The notes: generated by a model from the letters alone, not told the origin. Numbered from the stretch's first letter, positions 12,471 to 23,850 are shown. The stretch: DNA of 64,000 nt from Sinotaia quadrata (GCA_028829895.1 CM054179.1:69897891-69961890); one strand, 5' to 3'. A program made the numbers and translations.

Positions 12471-13570
12471 GAGGCAAAATGAAGACTTTATTCTCAATGT
12501 TGAAAACGTCGATTCGTCTGAAGCCAGTCTAACTTCACGTATGAATTATCTCATGTACAGAGATTTCATAAAGGAAAGCTGCAATAATCTCTTTCCATCC
12601 GTTTTCCATCCGTCTGATGCCATATATTGAGTAACGAGGCAAAATTACTCAGTATAATTGTTGGCAAAGTGGAAAGTTCGCTGTCAAAGAAAACCCGATG
12701 CATGCGACGCTGGTTGTATGCAGTTAACGACACGAGGGACCAACTTGTTCTTCCCCCTGTCTGAGTTCGTTTTGGCAGTCTATCCCGCAAATTGAGAGGC
12801 TAGCGCCGGAGATACATACCCGGATTTCTACACTCAATGTAATGCGACGACACATCCCACTGGACGACTCTACCCGATAATGCTAAACGTCGTTGGGGGG
12901 TCCGTTTCCACGACAACCAACAAACAGCGACAATTATCGAGACTGACAACAGTCAGTTAAATTTCAGATTTCTCCCCAGTGATAATCTGAAAGTGGTGCC
13001 TAGATTCTGCAGAATCTTCACCTGTAATGCGACGCCTCCATTGCGTCGATCTTCACTTGAAGTGCCGCTTATAAGTGACGTGTGAGATTACGTCATCTCC
13101 TTGGAACTCTGACATTAATAGTGAGTAATCATTAGCACGGCTACGCGCACATACTTAAGTCTAGGACTCTTAAGAAAATGAACACTATTATATCGTTTGC
13201 AAAATAAGAACTCTAATGTTAAAAGTAATGCTTATTTTACATGTCAACTATTGTTAAAGCGGCCCCATTTGCCGCATAAGAATTGTGTAATTAATCTTTA
13301 TTTTATATTTTGAATTTCATCATTTTCATCTCCCCTTATTTCCCAAAGAGTGTATGACATTGGAAAGTTGAATGAATGAATTAATCACTGTGCGAAAGAG
13401 TAGTGCCCCTTTTAAATCGGGAAATAAATAACCTGATTTAAACATCTTTCAACTCTCTTGTTATTCATAGTTTTTGAGAGGGACGAAAGAATTTGTACTA
13501 TTGTTTTGCACCGTTCGTCTGTTCGTCCATTTATTCACATTTATGATACACACTCACAACACACACCGCC

Positions 13571-13602
13571 AATAAAACGTTCCTTGGCATGACATTAATA
13601 AA
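13571..13602 (+). terminator. LTR polyadenylation signals
   Basis: Two AATAAA hexamers (13,571 and 13,597) about 200 bp before the LTR end. In the 3' LTR the equivalents lie at 20,425 and 20,451 and would set the RNA 3' end. Confidence 0.5.
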
Positions 13603-13793
13603 GTGGGCCCCACCCAAACATCAATGGAGTATGTCATGTGTGTCTATGTAACAACTTGACGCGACGTAGTACTGGCATACGTCACCGGGCTTTTCTTGGA
13701 GGTGCACCGGAGCAGGCCAAAATTAGACTTCACCCCTTGCATCTCTAACTTCAGCTCGAGGTCGGCTTGTAACGAGCCGCCCGTTTTGTGACA

Positions 13794-14256
13794 TCTGGTG
13801 ACCACTGACCGTGATCTGACAAGGTAAATTGTGTTGTTGTAAGAAAGTGTCATCTCTTTCCTGCTTTTCTGTCTCATCACCATTATGCATTGTTTATTGC
13901 ATGTTAGGGCTTTGCTATTGAGACTTAGGTGAACTGGATTTTGATAAGACTTATTATTGTGTTGAAATAAGTTTTATTATCTTTACGCTATTATCGTTAA
14001 CGCGTACCGACTCGTGTTTAGACGTACATAGATCGATATTTTGTACGCTACATTAGCAACTGTTGTTTTGCTAATTTTGCTAACTTTGCAAATTTCCGAT
14101 TAGGATTTCTTTTACTCGTGTTTGTAATAATCCTAATCACGTGGTGGCTGGTGTTCATACGCACACCATTGCACCACTTGTGACCTACAGAGGTCAAAAT
14201 CCCGCGAATATTCTAAGTCACTTTATCCATACTCGTGATAACTAGCAATTTTAAAA
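13794..14256 (+). other. Retrotransposon leader with primer-binding region
   Basis: The sequence after the 5' LTR is tc then tggtgaccactgaccgtg. A TGG start two bases inside the LTR is the usual form of a tRNA primer-binding site; I could not assign the tRNA. The rest of the leader is AT-rich and presumably carries packaging signals. Confidence 0.55.
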
Positions 14257-17200
14257 ATGGCCGAGCTAGTAAACATAAAGAAAGAACTCATGGCTATGGG
14301 TAGAGAATTCGGGTATGAAAAAGCCGAGTTAAAGAAATACGTGGATGAGGAGATAGCTAAATGGTATGTTGCGAAAGAAAATGAGGCGAAAGAGGTGAGA
14401 GAGCTAGAAGATAAGAGACAGATAGCTAAACATCTAGAGATGCAAACTCTGAGAGAGCTAGAAGAAAAAAGATCGAAAGAAGCTATAGAGCTAGAAGATA
14501 AGAGAGAGTTAGCTAAACAGCTAGAGATGCAAACTTTGAGAGAGCTAGAGGAAAAAAGATCGAAAGAGGCTATAGAGCTAGAAGATAAGAGACAGTTAGC
14601 TAAACAGCTAGAGATGCAAAACCTGAGAGAGCTAGAGGAAAAAAGAGCGAAAGAGGCGAGAGATTTTAAAGAGAAAGAAATCCAAGATATGAGAGAAATA
14701 GAGTTATTAAAGATTCAGTCTGCTAGGGATTTAGAAGATAAAAGGCAGGAAGTAGAAGAGAAAAAGCTTAAGTTAAAAGCTAGAGCACATCAGGAACAGC
14801 TTGAATTAGCTAAGCAAGAGGTAACAGCTAGAGAGAAGTTGTTAGATGGGACTGCTAAGCAACAGGCCGAATTAAATAAACCCCGTACACGGCTAGCTTT
14901 CTTTAACCCTGAAGTCGAGACGATTGACGAGTTTTTGACACGCTTTGACAGTTTCATTGCCAACTTTAATTACACTGACATTGAAAAGAAACAACAACTC
15001 GGTCAAATACTTCAAGGTGAAAGCTCGCGCGCATTTACTGATCTAACGCGCGATCCCGCTATTACTTATGCAGATCTCAAAACGGGTTTGATGCGTACTT
15101 TTCAATGTACAGCAGAAGGCTTTCGAAAAATGTTTAGGAGAGCCATACCTAAAGCAAATGACACCATGCAAGCCTTCGGTACCCGGTTACGCCATTATCT
15201 TGATAGATGGATTGATTTGACGGACATCCGGAAGACATATGAGGGCCTATTTGATTTGATATTAAGAGATCAATTTCTCCATATTGCTCCGCCTGCAATG
15301 ACGACATATTTGCAGCGAAATCCCCCGACTAACTTCTGTGATATGTTGAAGTTAGCAGACACGTATAATGATTACCCTGATCCGGTAATTACGAGGAGTG
15401 CGCCACGCCCTCCTCTTACAAATCGGCAGAAGTATACACCGAAATCGAACCGACCAATGACGAAATCAGAAAAACCCGAACCGGTACAGCGGACATATAC
15501 TAAGTCACAAGACGTACGACGTCACACCCGTGACTCCCCGCCTATGACATGTTACACTTGCAAAGGGAAGGGGCATAGTTCTCAGAACTGTCCCAGTCCA
15601 CGTGATGTAAAGGTATGCACTGAAACAGGTGCAACTCTAAAGACCCAACAGGCTACAGTAAACGGACAAAAAGTCAAAATACTGGTCGATACAGGCGCGT
15701 CCATAAGCTGCATAAATGCTAAACTTGTACGCCCTGAACAGTATCTAAGAGGTAGTGTCCGCATTCGATGTGTTATGGGACACCTTAGTACATGTCCAAG
15801 AGCCACTGTACATGTTACGTCATCCGTATTTTCCGGTACAGTCACCGCCGCAGTGATAAGAGACATGCAGTTCGGATTCATACTATCGCCCGAACAGTGT
15901 GACGCAAACACTGATGACATCTATCCTGTTCTCCCCGTAACCACTAGAGCACAACGGGAACGTAGTAAACAAGGACCCCCAGCTCTAAAGATAGTCGAGA
16001 ACACATTTCCGCAGTTGACCCCAAGTCAACTCAGTCACCTGCAGCAGGAGGACAAAAGTTTGTCCTCAATGCTAAAGCTGGCACGGAAAAACACTATTAC
16101 GTCCAGCAAGTACGCGACAATTACGTATTTCCTGAAGGACGGGCTAGCGTTTCGGCGCACCGACTTTAAGGAAAATGATACTAGAAGCACCACGTGTTTA
16201 TTTACCCCTACACCACTCAGACCACTGATTCTAAGCTTTGCACACGACTCAATCATGTCTGGACATCAGGGCGCGCGTCGCACTGAGCAGCGAGTTCGCG
16301 AAGATTTTTTTTGGCCAGGCCTGAGTAGGGATGTTCGCTCGTACGTTCGTACATGTACGCAGTGTCAACAACATATTGACCGAGGGCGTGTCAGTCGAGT
16401 TCCCCTCGAGATAGTACCAACAGTAGAGGAACCATTCCTAAAAGTCGCAGTAGACATTATTGGCCCAATCATTCCCGCGGCCGAAGGAGGATATCGCTAT
16501 ATCCTAACAATCGTGGATTTTGCAACACGATATCCAGAAGCAGTCGCATTAAAGGGCATCACAGCAATCGAAGTCGCAGACGCTTTAATAGACGTATTTT
16601 CTCGCACGGGCATTCCCCGAGAGATATTGAGTGACCAGGGCACTCAATTCACCTCAGCAATGATGGCTGAAACAATGCGTCTACTGGCGTGTAAACAGTT
16701 GTTCTCATCACCATATCACGCTCAGTCTAATGGTGCCGTTGAACGTTTCAACGGTACGATAAAGAAAATGTTAATTAAAATGGCCTCGGAACAACCCGAC
16801 CAGTGGCCGCGTTTTCTAGCACCATTACTCTTCGCGTATCGCGAACTCCCACAAGAGAGTACGGGCTATTCACCGTTCCAACTACTATACGGCAGGCAAC
16901 CTCGTGGTCCCCTTAAGCTAATAAAAGAAACATGGGTCAAGGGAGACACTGTGACCGATGGTAAAGATGTTCACACGTACGTAGCCGAACTACGTCAACG
17001 TCTGACCGAGACATGTCACTTAGCACAGGAAAACATTCGCGAAAAACAACCCCGATACAAGCGAAATTTTGACCGTACTGCTGTGGAACGTGACCTCGAA
17101 CCAGGTCAGCTCGTGTTACTCTTGCGGCCCACGCATAACAACCGCATGCAAATGCACTGGCGTGGACCCTACCGCGTTATTAAGCGTGTGAAGCAGAACG

Positions 17201-18792
17201 ATTATAGCATACAGATAGGAAATAAGCAGAAAACCTACCACATAAATATGCTAAAGCGTTACTATGAACGCAGCGACGAACAGATACAAAACGTGAATGT
17301 CACACTGATACAATTGGAAGACTCCAATTTCAGAACAGACATGATGTCCGCCGAAACCACGCCTAACCCCGCAGTTACAGTCGATCAAGTCGAGATTGAC
17401 TCGAACTTAACTGTCGAACAGCGCGACGCAATGTCAAAACTCTTACACAGACACGCGCGCATATTCACCGACCAACCGGGCCACTCAGATTTGGTTGAAC
17501 ACCGCATCAAACTTTTAAGTGACAAACCGATACGCTTAAAACAGTACCCACAGAAATATGAGAGCACAAAGTACATAGCAGAACAGGTGCGTGAAATGCA
17601 AGAACAGGGCGTGATTGAACAGTCAATCTCCCCATATTCATCACCGGTCGTCTTAGTTAAAAAGAAAGACGGTACGCTTCGTTTTTGTGTGGACTACAGA
17701 CAGTTAAATGAGATAACTGAATTCGATGCGGAACCTATCCCAAATCAGGACGAATTATTCGCAAAACTAACCAAGGCACATTACTTTTCAAAGTTTGACA
17801 TGTGCAAAGGGTACTGGCAACTGTCAGTTGCTATTGACGACAGACCAAAAACAGCATTCCCAACTCCGCTAGGCTTGTTTCAGTTTTGCCGACTACCGTT
17901 CGGACTAGCGAACGCACCCGCAACATTTGCGCGCTTCATGCGAAAATTACCGTTAGAGAGCGTTGATGCATTGAATTTCTTTGATGACATACTGGTAGCA
18001 ACAGGAACATGGGACCAACATTTATCCTCAGTGGGTGGTCTACTTGATATTCTCGAGCGCCATAAATTGACCGTGAAACCCACCAAAGTACGCGCGGGCT
18101 TTCGAGAGATTGAGTTTCTTGGCCATATCATAAGTGACGGACAAATAGGCCCAAATCTAGACTTAACTGCAGCCATTCGTGACATGACCTTACCGACTAC
18201 AAAGAAACAGGTCAGGGCAGTTTTGGGGCTAGTGGGGTACTACCGAAAATTTGTCCCAAACTTCAGTATGCTTCTTAAACCACTGACGGACTTAACTGGG
18301 AACAAACAACCCACGAAAATACGATGGACGGCAGAGTGTAGCACCGCCCTCGAAAAAGTGAAGGACATCTTGACCAGTAAACCCGTCCTACAGTTACCAG
18401 ACTTTGACAAAAGATTTATTGTCAGGACCGACGCATCAGACGAAGGCCTCGGTGCCATACTTCTCCAAGAGACAGATGACGAATACCTACCGGTAGCATA
18501 CGCTTCTAAGAAACTGTTAGATCGTGAGACACGGTATTCTACGATTGAAAAAGAGTGCTTAGCAATCGTATGGGCACTCAAGAAATTTAGTGCTTATCTG
18601 TACTCTAAACCATTCATCCTGCAGTGCGATCATAAGCCGCTTACATATCTGCGCACTAGCATGTACGATAACGCTAGGCTAACTAGATGGACACTCCTGC
18701 TACAGGAGTATAGCTTCGTTGTCGAACACATCGCGGGCCGAGAAAATTCGGGTGCCGATGCATTATCCCGGCATGCCATAACCGCGATATAA
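14257..18792 (+). CDS. gag-pol: Gag-Pol polyprotein, integrase upstream of reverse transcriptase
   Basis: A 1,511-residue single frame. Residues 1-205 are a charged coiled coil containing three 29-residue in-frame repeats. About 210-385 is a retrotransposon Gag domain. A CCHC knuckle lies at C432, C435, H440, C445. The aspartic protease has DTGAS at D478. Integrase has its zinc-binding region from H663 ending in CTQC, a DD35E core at D733, D793, E829, and a GPY/F module near 966-1000. Reverse transcriptase follows, with D1181 and an FFDD box at D1243-D1244 in place of the common YxDD. RNase H has D1392, E1433, D1458, D1501. All catalytic residues are present and no stop or frameshift is seen, so the element may be active. 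The order PR-IN-RT-RH with gypsy-like domains matches the Gmr1 group. The ATG sits in a good context (aaaatgg). Gag and Pol share one frame, so Gag excess must be achieved without frameshifting, probably by proteolysis. Confidence 0.95.
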   Translation: MAELVNIKKELMAMGREFGYEKAELKKYVDEEIAKWYVAKENEAKEVRELEDKRQIAKHLEMQTLRELEEKRSKEAIELEDKRELAKQLEMQTLRELEEKRSKEAIELEDKRQLAKQLEMQNLRELEEKRAKEARDFKEKEIQDMREIELLKIQSARDLEDKRQEVEEKKLKLKARAHQEQLELAKQEVTAREKLLDGTAKQQAELNKPRTRLAFFNPEVETIDEFLTRFDSFIANFNYTDIEKKQQLGQILQGESSRAFTDLTRDPAITYADLKTGLMRTFQCTAEGFRKMFRRAIPKANDTMQAFGTRLRHYLDRWIDLTDIRKTYEGLFDLILRDQFLHIAPPAMTTYLQRNPPTNFCDMLKLADTYNDYPDPVITRSAPRPPLTNRQKYTPKSNRPMTKSEKPEPVQRTYTKSQDVRRHTRDSPPMTCYTCKGKGHSSQNCPSPRDVKVCTETGATLKTQQATVNGQKVKILVDTGASISCINAKLVRPEQYLRGSVRIRCVMGHLSTCPRATVHVTSSVFSGTVTAAVIRDMQFGFILSPEQCDANTDDIYPVLPVTTRAQRERSKQGPPALKIVENTFPQLTPSQLSHLQQEDKSLSSMLKLARKNTITSSKYATITYFLKDGLAFRRTDFKENDTRSTTCLFTPTPLRPLILSFAHDSIMSGHQGARRTEQRVREDFFWPGLSRDVRSYVRTCTQCQQHIDRGRVSRVPLEIVPTVEEPFLKVAVDIIGPIIPAAEGGYRYILTIVDFATRYPEAVALKGITAIEVADALIDVFSRTGIPREILSDQGTQFTSAMMAETMRLLACKQLFSSPYHAQSNGAVERFNGTIKKMLIKMASEQPDQWPRFLAPLLFAYRELPQESTGYSPFQLLYGRQPRGPLKLIKETWVKGDTVTDGKDVHTYVAELRQRLTETCHLAQENIREKQPRYKRNFDRTAVERDLEPGQLVLLLRPTHNNRMQMHWRGPYRVIKRVKQNDYSIQIGNKQKTYHINMLKRYYERSDEQIQNVNVTLIQLEDSNFRTDMMSAETTPNPAVTVDQVEIDSNLTVEQRDAMSKLLHRHARIFTDQPGHSDLVEHRIKLLSDKPIRLKQYPQKYESTKYIAEQVREMQEQGVIEQSISPYSSPVVLVKKKDGTLRFCVDYRQLNEITEFDAEPIPNQDELFAKLTKAHYFSKFDMCKGYWQLSVAIDDRPKTAFPTPLGLFQFCRLPFGLANAPATFARFMRKLPLESVDALNFFDDILVATGTWDQHLSSVGGLLDILERHKLTVKPTKVRAGFREIEFLGHIISDGQIGPNLDLTAAIRDMTLPTTKKQVRAVLGLVGYYRKFVPNFSMLLKPLTDLTGNKQPTKIRWTAECSTALEKVKDILTSKPVLQLPDFDKRFIVRTDASDEGLGAILLQETDDEYLPVAYASKKLLDRETRYSTIEKECLAIVWALKKFSAYLYSKPFILQCDHKPLTYLRTSMYDNARLTRWTLLLQEYSFVVEHIAGRENSGADALSRHAITAI
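14404..14664 (+). repeat. Three in-frame 87-bp repeats inside gag
   Basis: The coiled-coil region contains three 29-codon units of the form LEDKRxxAKxLEMQxLRELE plus EKRxKEAxx. Copies differ by a few substitutions and keep the frame. This is a coding minisatellite that lengthens the helix. Confidence 0.9.
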
Positions 18793-18910
18793 ACAAGAGA
18801 GAGGATAGTCTCTCCACAGATGCGCATATAATTCCTGTGGGGACTATCGTGTGAAATAAAATTTTTTTTGTTCCTATTTGATTTCCACTCTGTGAGCTCC
18901 AATCAATTTT

Positions 18911-18921
18911 AAGAAGGGGGT
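18911..18921 (+). other. Polypurine tract of the LTR element
   Basis: aagaagggggt lies immediately before the TG of the 3' LTR at 18,922. This is the expected plus-strand primer site. The stretch 18,793-18,910 between the stop codon and the tract is non-coding. Confidence 0.8.
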
Positions 18922-20647
18922 TGTCACAGGAAATGAGGGACAGAAATTATATTTCATTTCATTTTAAAAAACCGCTAACAAAACTAGTTGAAGTAACCCG
19001 AGTTTTGTTATTTTTCGTATGTAGCATGTAACTTCCAGTAACGGTCACCTAAGATCTCTTTAGTAGACAGACGTTCGTGACGCAGTGTGTGTTAATATAT
19101 CATATTGAATATATGTATTAGTTTATGAAGAATATGTATATTAAATAAATTGGGACAACTGCGCAATACCGTCACATGTTGTTGACGAGTGAAATGGCCA
19201 GTGCGCATTAGAATTGACCACAGAAAAGCGTGCATCACGATTACCACTATATATCCAAGGCAAAAATCATGTCACAGGACATAGCTTCTGGAAGTTTTGG
19301 AAACCTTCAGTGAGAGCTATATAAGAGGCAAAATGAAGACTTTATTCTCAATGTTGAAAACGTCGATTCGTCTGAAGCCAGTCTAACTTCACGTATGAAT
19401 TATCTCATGTACAGAGATTTCATAAAGGAAAGCTGCAATAATCTCTTTCCATCCGTTTTCCATCCGTCTGATGCCATATATTGAGTAACGAGGCAAAATT
19501 ACTCAGTATAATTGTTGGCAAAGTGGAAAGTTCGCTGTCAAAGAAAACCCGATGCATGCGACGCTGGTTGTATGCAGTTAACGACACGAGGGACCAACTT
19601 GTTCTTCCCCCTGTCTGAGTTCGTTTTGGCAGTCTATCCCGCAAATTGAGAGGCTAGCGCCGGAGATACATACCCGGATTTCTACACTCAATGTAATGCG
19701 ACGACACATCCCACTGGACGACTCTACCCGATAATGCTAAACGTCGTTGGGGGGTCCGTTTCCACGACAACCAACAAACAGCGACAATTATCGAGACTGA
19801 CAACAGTCAGTTAAATTTCAGATTTCTCCCCAGTGATAATCTGAAAGTGGTGCCTAGATTCTGCAGAATCTTCACCTGTAATGCGACGCCTCCATTGCGT
19901 CGATCTTCACTTGAAGTGCCGCTTATAAGTGACGTGTGAGATTACGTCATCTCCTTGGAACTCTGACATTAATAGTGAGTAATCATTAGCACGGCTACGC
20001 GCACATACTTAAGTCTAGGACTCTTAAGAAAATGAACACTATTATATCGTTTGCAAAATAAGAACTCTAATGTTAAAAGTAATGCTTATTTTACATGTCA
20101 ACTATTGTTAAAGCGGCCCCATTTGCCGCATAAGAATTGTGTAATTAATCTTTATTTTATATTTTGAATTTCATCATTTTCATCTCCCCTTATTTCCCAA
20201 AGAGTGTATGACATTGGAAAGTTGAATGAATGAATTAATCACTGTGCGAAAGAGTAGTGCCCCTTTTAAATCGGGAAATAAATAACCTGATTTAAACATC
20301 TTTCAACTCTCTTGTTATTCATAGTTTTTGAGAGGGACGAAAGAATTTGTACTATTGTTTTGCACCGTTCGTCTGTTCGTCCATTTATTCACATTTATGA
20401 TACACACTCACAACACACACCGCCAATAAAACGTTCCTTGGCATGACATTAATAAAGTGGGCCCCACCCAAACATCAATGGAGTATGTCATGTGTGTCTA
20501 TGTAACAACTTGACGCGACGTAGTACTGGCATACGTCACCGGGCTTTTCTTGGAGGTGCACCGGAGCAGGCCAAAATTAGACTTCACCCCTTGCATCTCT
20601 AACTTCAGCTCGAGGTCGGCTTGTAACGAGCCGCCCGTTTTGTGACA
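18922..20647 (+). repeat. 3' long terminal repeat
   Basis: 1,726 bp, same length as the 5' LTR. By eye I found no mismatch in the long stretches compared (start, the region of the 74-codon shadow frame, the last 700 bp). The end tgtgaca is followed directly by gatagatag. Confidence 0.95.
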
Positions 20648-20727
20648 GATAGATAGATAGATAGATTGATTGATTGATAGATAGATTGATAGATAGATTG
20701 ATTGATTGATAGATAGATTGATTGATT

Positions 20728-20822
<95 letters not shown>
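20648..20822. repeat. (GATA/GATT)n microsatellite, right part
   Basis: Continuation of the array split by the retrotransposon: mixed gata/gatt near the insertion, then a pure GATA run. Confidence 0.95.
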
Positions 20823-20963
20823 TGTGTGAAAGCGAAGGGGGAGATAATTTTACATTCTTCTAGTATATGAGTAACAAAGAACGAATAATAGATTGCTTGT
20901 TTACTTAGTGTATACGGCTCTTTCAAAGTAACTGATCAACTGTGTTCTATTTCTTTTCTAAAC

Positions 20964-20965
<2 letters not shown>

Positions 20966-21040
<75 letters not shown>
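20966..21040. repeat. (TG)n microsatellite
   Basis: A TG run of about 75 bp ending in a short cg-containing tail. From 21,041 to 21,480 there is AT-rich spacer without a gene. Confidence 0.97.
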
Positions 21041-21046
<6 letters not shown>

Positions 21047-21480
21047 CGCGCGTGTTCTTGGAAATAATAAGTTGTGAACATTACAAAAACTGTATAAAAC
21101 TCCCTTTTAGCTAAATGGACTTCAAGAGAGATTTCCGTATAAGTTTGAATCATTTTTATTCTCTTTTTCCCCTTTTCATACTTTTTCTTTAATACACAAT
21201 TAGGTGAAAGATAGAAGTACAATTAATTACATTATTCTAGTATTTTTTTTATTAATCATGAATTGTGATTCAAGGGAAAGATTAGTCATCATATAATACT
21301 GAAGTATTTATTATTATCTATATTATTATCTCACTTTTATAGCATAATGTTGCTATCTGTAATAATATCTACTACATTTATGGTTTCTTAATTTCCTAAG
21401 TATATCTTTCAATACAAATAGGAATTAAAGACTGCTGATGGGTGCATTAATAAAAGAATTGTGACACAGACCATTATTAT

Positions 21481-21612
21481 TTCTTCAGTAAAATGTCCCT
21501 CGAGAGGCAGATTATAATTCCCTGCAGTAAGAAGTCCCTTGAGACACAGATCATGATTTACAGCAGTAAGAAGTCCCTTGAGACACAGATCATGATTTCC
21601 TGCAGTAAGAAG
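21481..21612. repeat. Minisatellite, 39-bp unit, 3 copies
   Basis: The word cagtaagaagtcccttgag recurs at a 39-bp step (21,525 and 21,564). The first copy is diverged. Confidence 0.88.
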
Positions 21613-21810
21613 GCACAATAAGGTCACGTTTAATTTTGCTTGGGGCACAATAAGGTCACGTTTAATTTTGCTTGGGGCACAATAAGGTCACGTTTAATTT
21701 TGCTTGGGACACAATAAGGTCACGTTTAATTTTGCTTGGGGCACAATAAGGGCACATTAGTACGCGTAACTTTGCTTTGGGCACAATAAGGTCACGTTTG
21801 TGTATGCAGT
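21613..21810. repeat. Minisatellite, 32-bp unit, about 6 copies
   Basis: The word gcacaataaggtcacgttta recurs at 32-bp steps; the last copies carry insertions. A 48-bp perfect duplication (cagtcctgttaaggacaa core) follows at 21,873-21,968. Confidence 0.88.
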
Positions 21811-21968
21811 TTTGCTTTAGGCACAGTAAAGTCACTTATTTATGTGCAATATTGTTTGGGGCATGGAAAGTCGACGGATTTAATTATCAGTCCTGTTAAG
21901 GACAATTTAAGTGCTTGCCAGACGGATTTAATTATCAGTCCTGTTAAGGACAATTTAAGTGCTTGCCA

Positions 21969-22554
21969 AATGGAAGTTAGGTGAACAACTATGAACGTGT
22001 GTGCCAAGAAAACAATAATTTCCACTTGAGAAATTCGTTAATTAGTTGTGTTTTAATTAATAAGAGAATGCTATTCACAAATATATTTTGAAAATTATGA
22101 CTTGAAAGGATGGAGAGACAATAATAGCACTTTAAAAAGTATGCACCTTCTGGAAAAGAAGCGATTAAATATACGTCCATCTCTTTGAACAGCTATTGAA
22201 TATTCAGATATAGCAGTAACTCTTATGACAGCATCAACTGAATATTCATTAATGGTGCACTGTCTAACCATAACAGTAACTCATATGACAGTACAAACTT
22301 GAACATTCATTAATGTTTGTACTATAGTAACCATTCCTAAGCTACATGACAATGTTATTATCGCTGATTACCTTGACCAAGACAAAGATATTCTGCAAAC
22401 AAGAAAATTATCGCCACTTATTTGACAATGTTCGTGAACAAAACATTATATAACCAGTTATATACATGAAAATGCTGGTAAACAAAATGCTTAACGAGTT
22501 ATTTGATCTAAGATTTGATTGTGAATACAAAAAAATAACCAATTATATGACAAT
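21969..22554. other. AT-rich spacer with loose duplications
   Basis: No gene seen. Two loose copies of a cagtaactcatatgacag word lie at about 22,210-22,320. Confidence 0.5.
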
Positions 22555-22700
22555 GCTCTTGAACACAAAACATCAACAATTGTTAGACAATGCTCGTGAA
22601 CACAAAACATCAACAATTGTTAGACAATGCTCGTGAACACAAAACATCAACAATTGTTAGACAATGCTCGTGAACACAAAAAATCAACAATTATTGGAAT
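22555..22700. repeat. Minisatellite, 37-bp unit, 4 copies
   Basis: gaacacaaaacatcaacaat followed by tgttagacaatgctcgt recurs at a 37-bp period (22,561 and 22,598). Confidence 0.92.
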
Positions 22701-22819
22701 GTTCGTGAACAAAATAATGAAAGGTTAATAACGTAGCTGAAAAAACATTGCCTCTAGCAAAGAGGGTTTGGGAAGGATGAAGTAAGATGACAAATTTCCA
22801 TTCACTTTTGTTTTTATAA

Positions 22820-22820
<1 letters not shown>

Positions 22821-22883
<63 letters not shown>

Positions 22884-22915
22884 ATGCGTGTGTGTGTGTG
22901 CGTGTGTGTGTGTGC
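22821..22915. repeat. (TG)n microsatellite
   Basis: About 95 bp of TG with a few interruptions (gcatgcg, gcg). The Thr-His and Cys-Val frames across it are artefacts. From 22,916 to 23,280 there is unique spacer with no gene. Confidence 0.97.
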
Positions 22916-23280
22916 CTGTAAGAGAGAGACAGACAAAATAAGTGCAACAGCAAAAGTCGTTAAGTATAATGAGGATATTTGTGAAGCAAACTTGATTCGT
23001 TCCATGATAAAATGGAGAGATTTTTTTCTGAGATAATATTAGATAACATGTTCGTTCTAGTCGCTTGTGGTAATTATATTGACTGACGCCGGAAATAGAT
23101 CGGGGCCAAGTGTTATAAAATTTCAACAACAAAAATGGCGAACACTTAGTGGAACCATCGCATGAGGGCTGCGCTTGTATTCTGGCCATGAAGTGACATT
23201 CCTCGAGTAAGCAACACAGCCTGTCTGCCTGCCTGCCTCATTAGGACTAATCTGCAGCCAAGAAACCCACAACATGCATG

Positions 23281-23850
23281 GTTAACACGATTTTGCAGCC
23301 AGGAATCCTATAGCCTGCATGGTTAGTACATTTTTTACAGGAAGAAAACCTAAAGTCTGTACGAATAGCACAATTTTACAGCAATAAAAAGGTAAAGCCC
23401 GTGTGCATAGCACGATTTTGCAGCCAGGAAAGTCGAAAGCCAGTCTGAATAGCAGGATTTTGCAACAACGAAACATAAAGCCTGAACAGAACGATTTTGC
23501 AGCCAGGAAGTCGAATGCCTGTCTGAATAGCAGGATTTTGCAACAACGAAACATAAAGCCAGTCTGAATAGCAGGATTTTGCAACAACGAAACATAAAGC
23601 CTGTCTGAATAGCAGGATTTTGCAACAACGAAACATAAAGCCTGTCTGAATAGCAGGATTTTGCAACAACGAAACATAAAGCCTGTCTGAATAGCAGGAT
23701 TTTGCAACAACGAAACATAAAGCCAGTCTGAATAGCAGGATTTTGCAACAACGAAACATAAAGCCTGTCTGAATAGCAGGATTTTGCAACAACGAAACAT
23801 AAAGCCTGTCTGAATAGCAGGATTTTGCAGCCTGGAAACCTGTTTAGATA
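23281..23850. repeat. Minisatellite, 41-bp unit, about 13 copies
   Basis: Units have the core gaaacataaagcctgtctga and a following atagcaggattttgcaac. Copies from 23,520 to 23,820 are near-identical and those at the left are diverged. The period is not a multiple of three, yet all three minus frames stay open for almost 200 codons because the unit lacks stop codons on that strand. This is not taken as coding. Confidence 0.93.

Larger units (their letters stand above)
12068..13793 (+). repeat. 5' long terminal repeat
   Basis: A 1,726-bp repeat matching 18,922-20,647 at a constant offset of 6,854 bp. It carries a TATATAA box at 12,464-12,470 and AATAAA signals at 13,571-13,576 and 13,597-13,602. 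This suggests U3 of about 430 bp, a long R and a short U5. The U3/R/U5 borders are inferred. A 74-codon minus-strand frame inside it is duplicated in the other LTR and is not called a gene. Confidence 0.95.
12068..20647 (+). mobile_element. Complete LTR retrotransposon, Ty3/gypsy-type, Gmr1-like domain order
   Basis: An 8,580-bp element: 1,726-bp LTRs at 12,068-13,793 and 18,922-20,647, a primer-binding region just after the 5' LTR, one Gag-Pol frame at 14,257-18,792, and a purine tract before the 3' LTR. The LTRs begin tgtcaca and end tgtgaca. GATAG flanks both sides (12,063-12,067 and 20,648-20,652), consistent with a 5-bp target duplication, although the surrounding GATA repeat makes its length ambiguous. 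There is no env-like frame. Equal LTR length, no difference found in the stretches compared, and an unbroken polyprotein indicate a young copy. The integrase lies before the reverse transcriptase, unlike most gypsy elements. Confidence 0.95.

Noticed and set aside
12566..12790. 74-codon frame present twice (also at 19,420-19,644)
   Set aside because: Lies antisense inside both LTRs. Duplication is due to the LTR, and no motif is visible.
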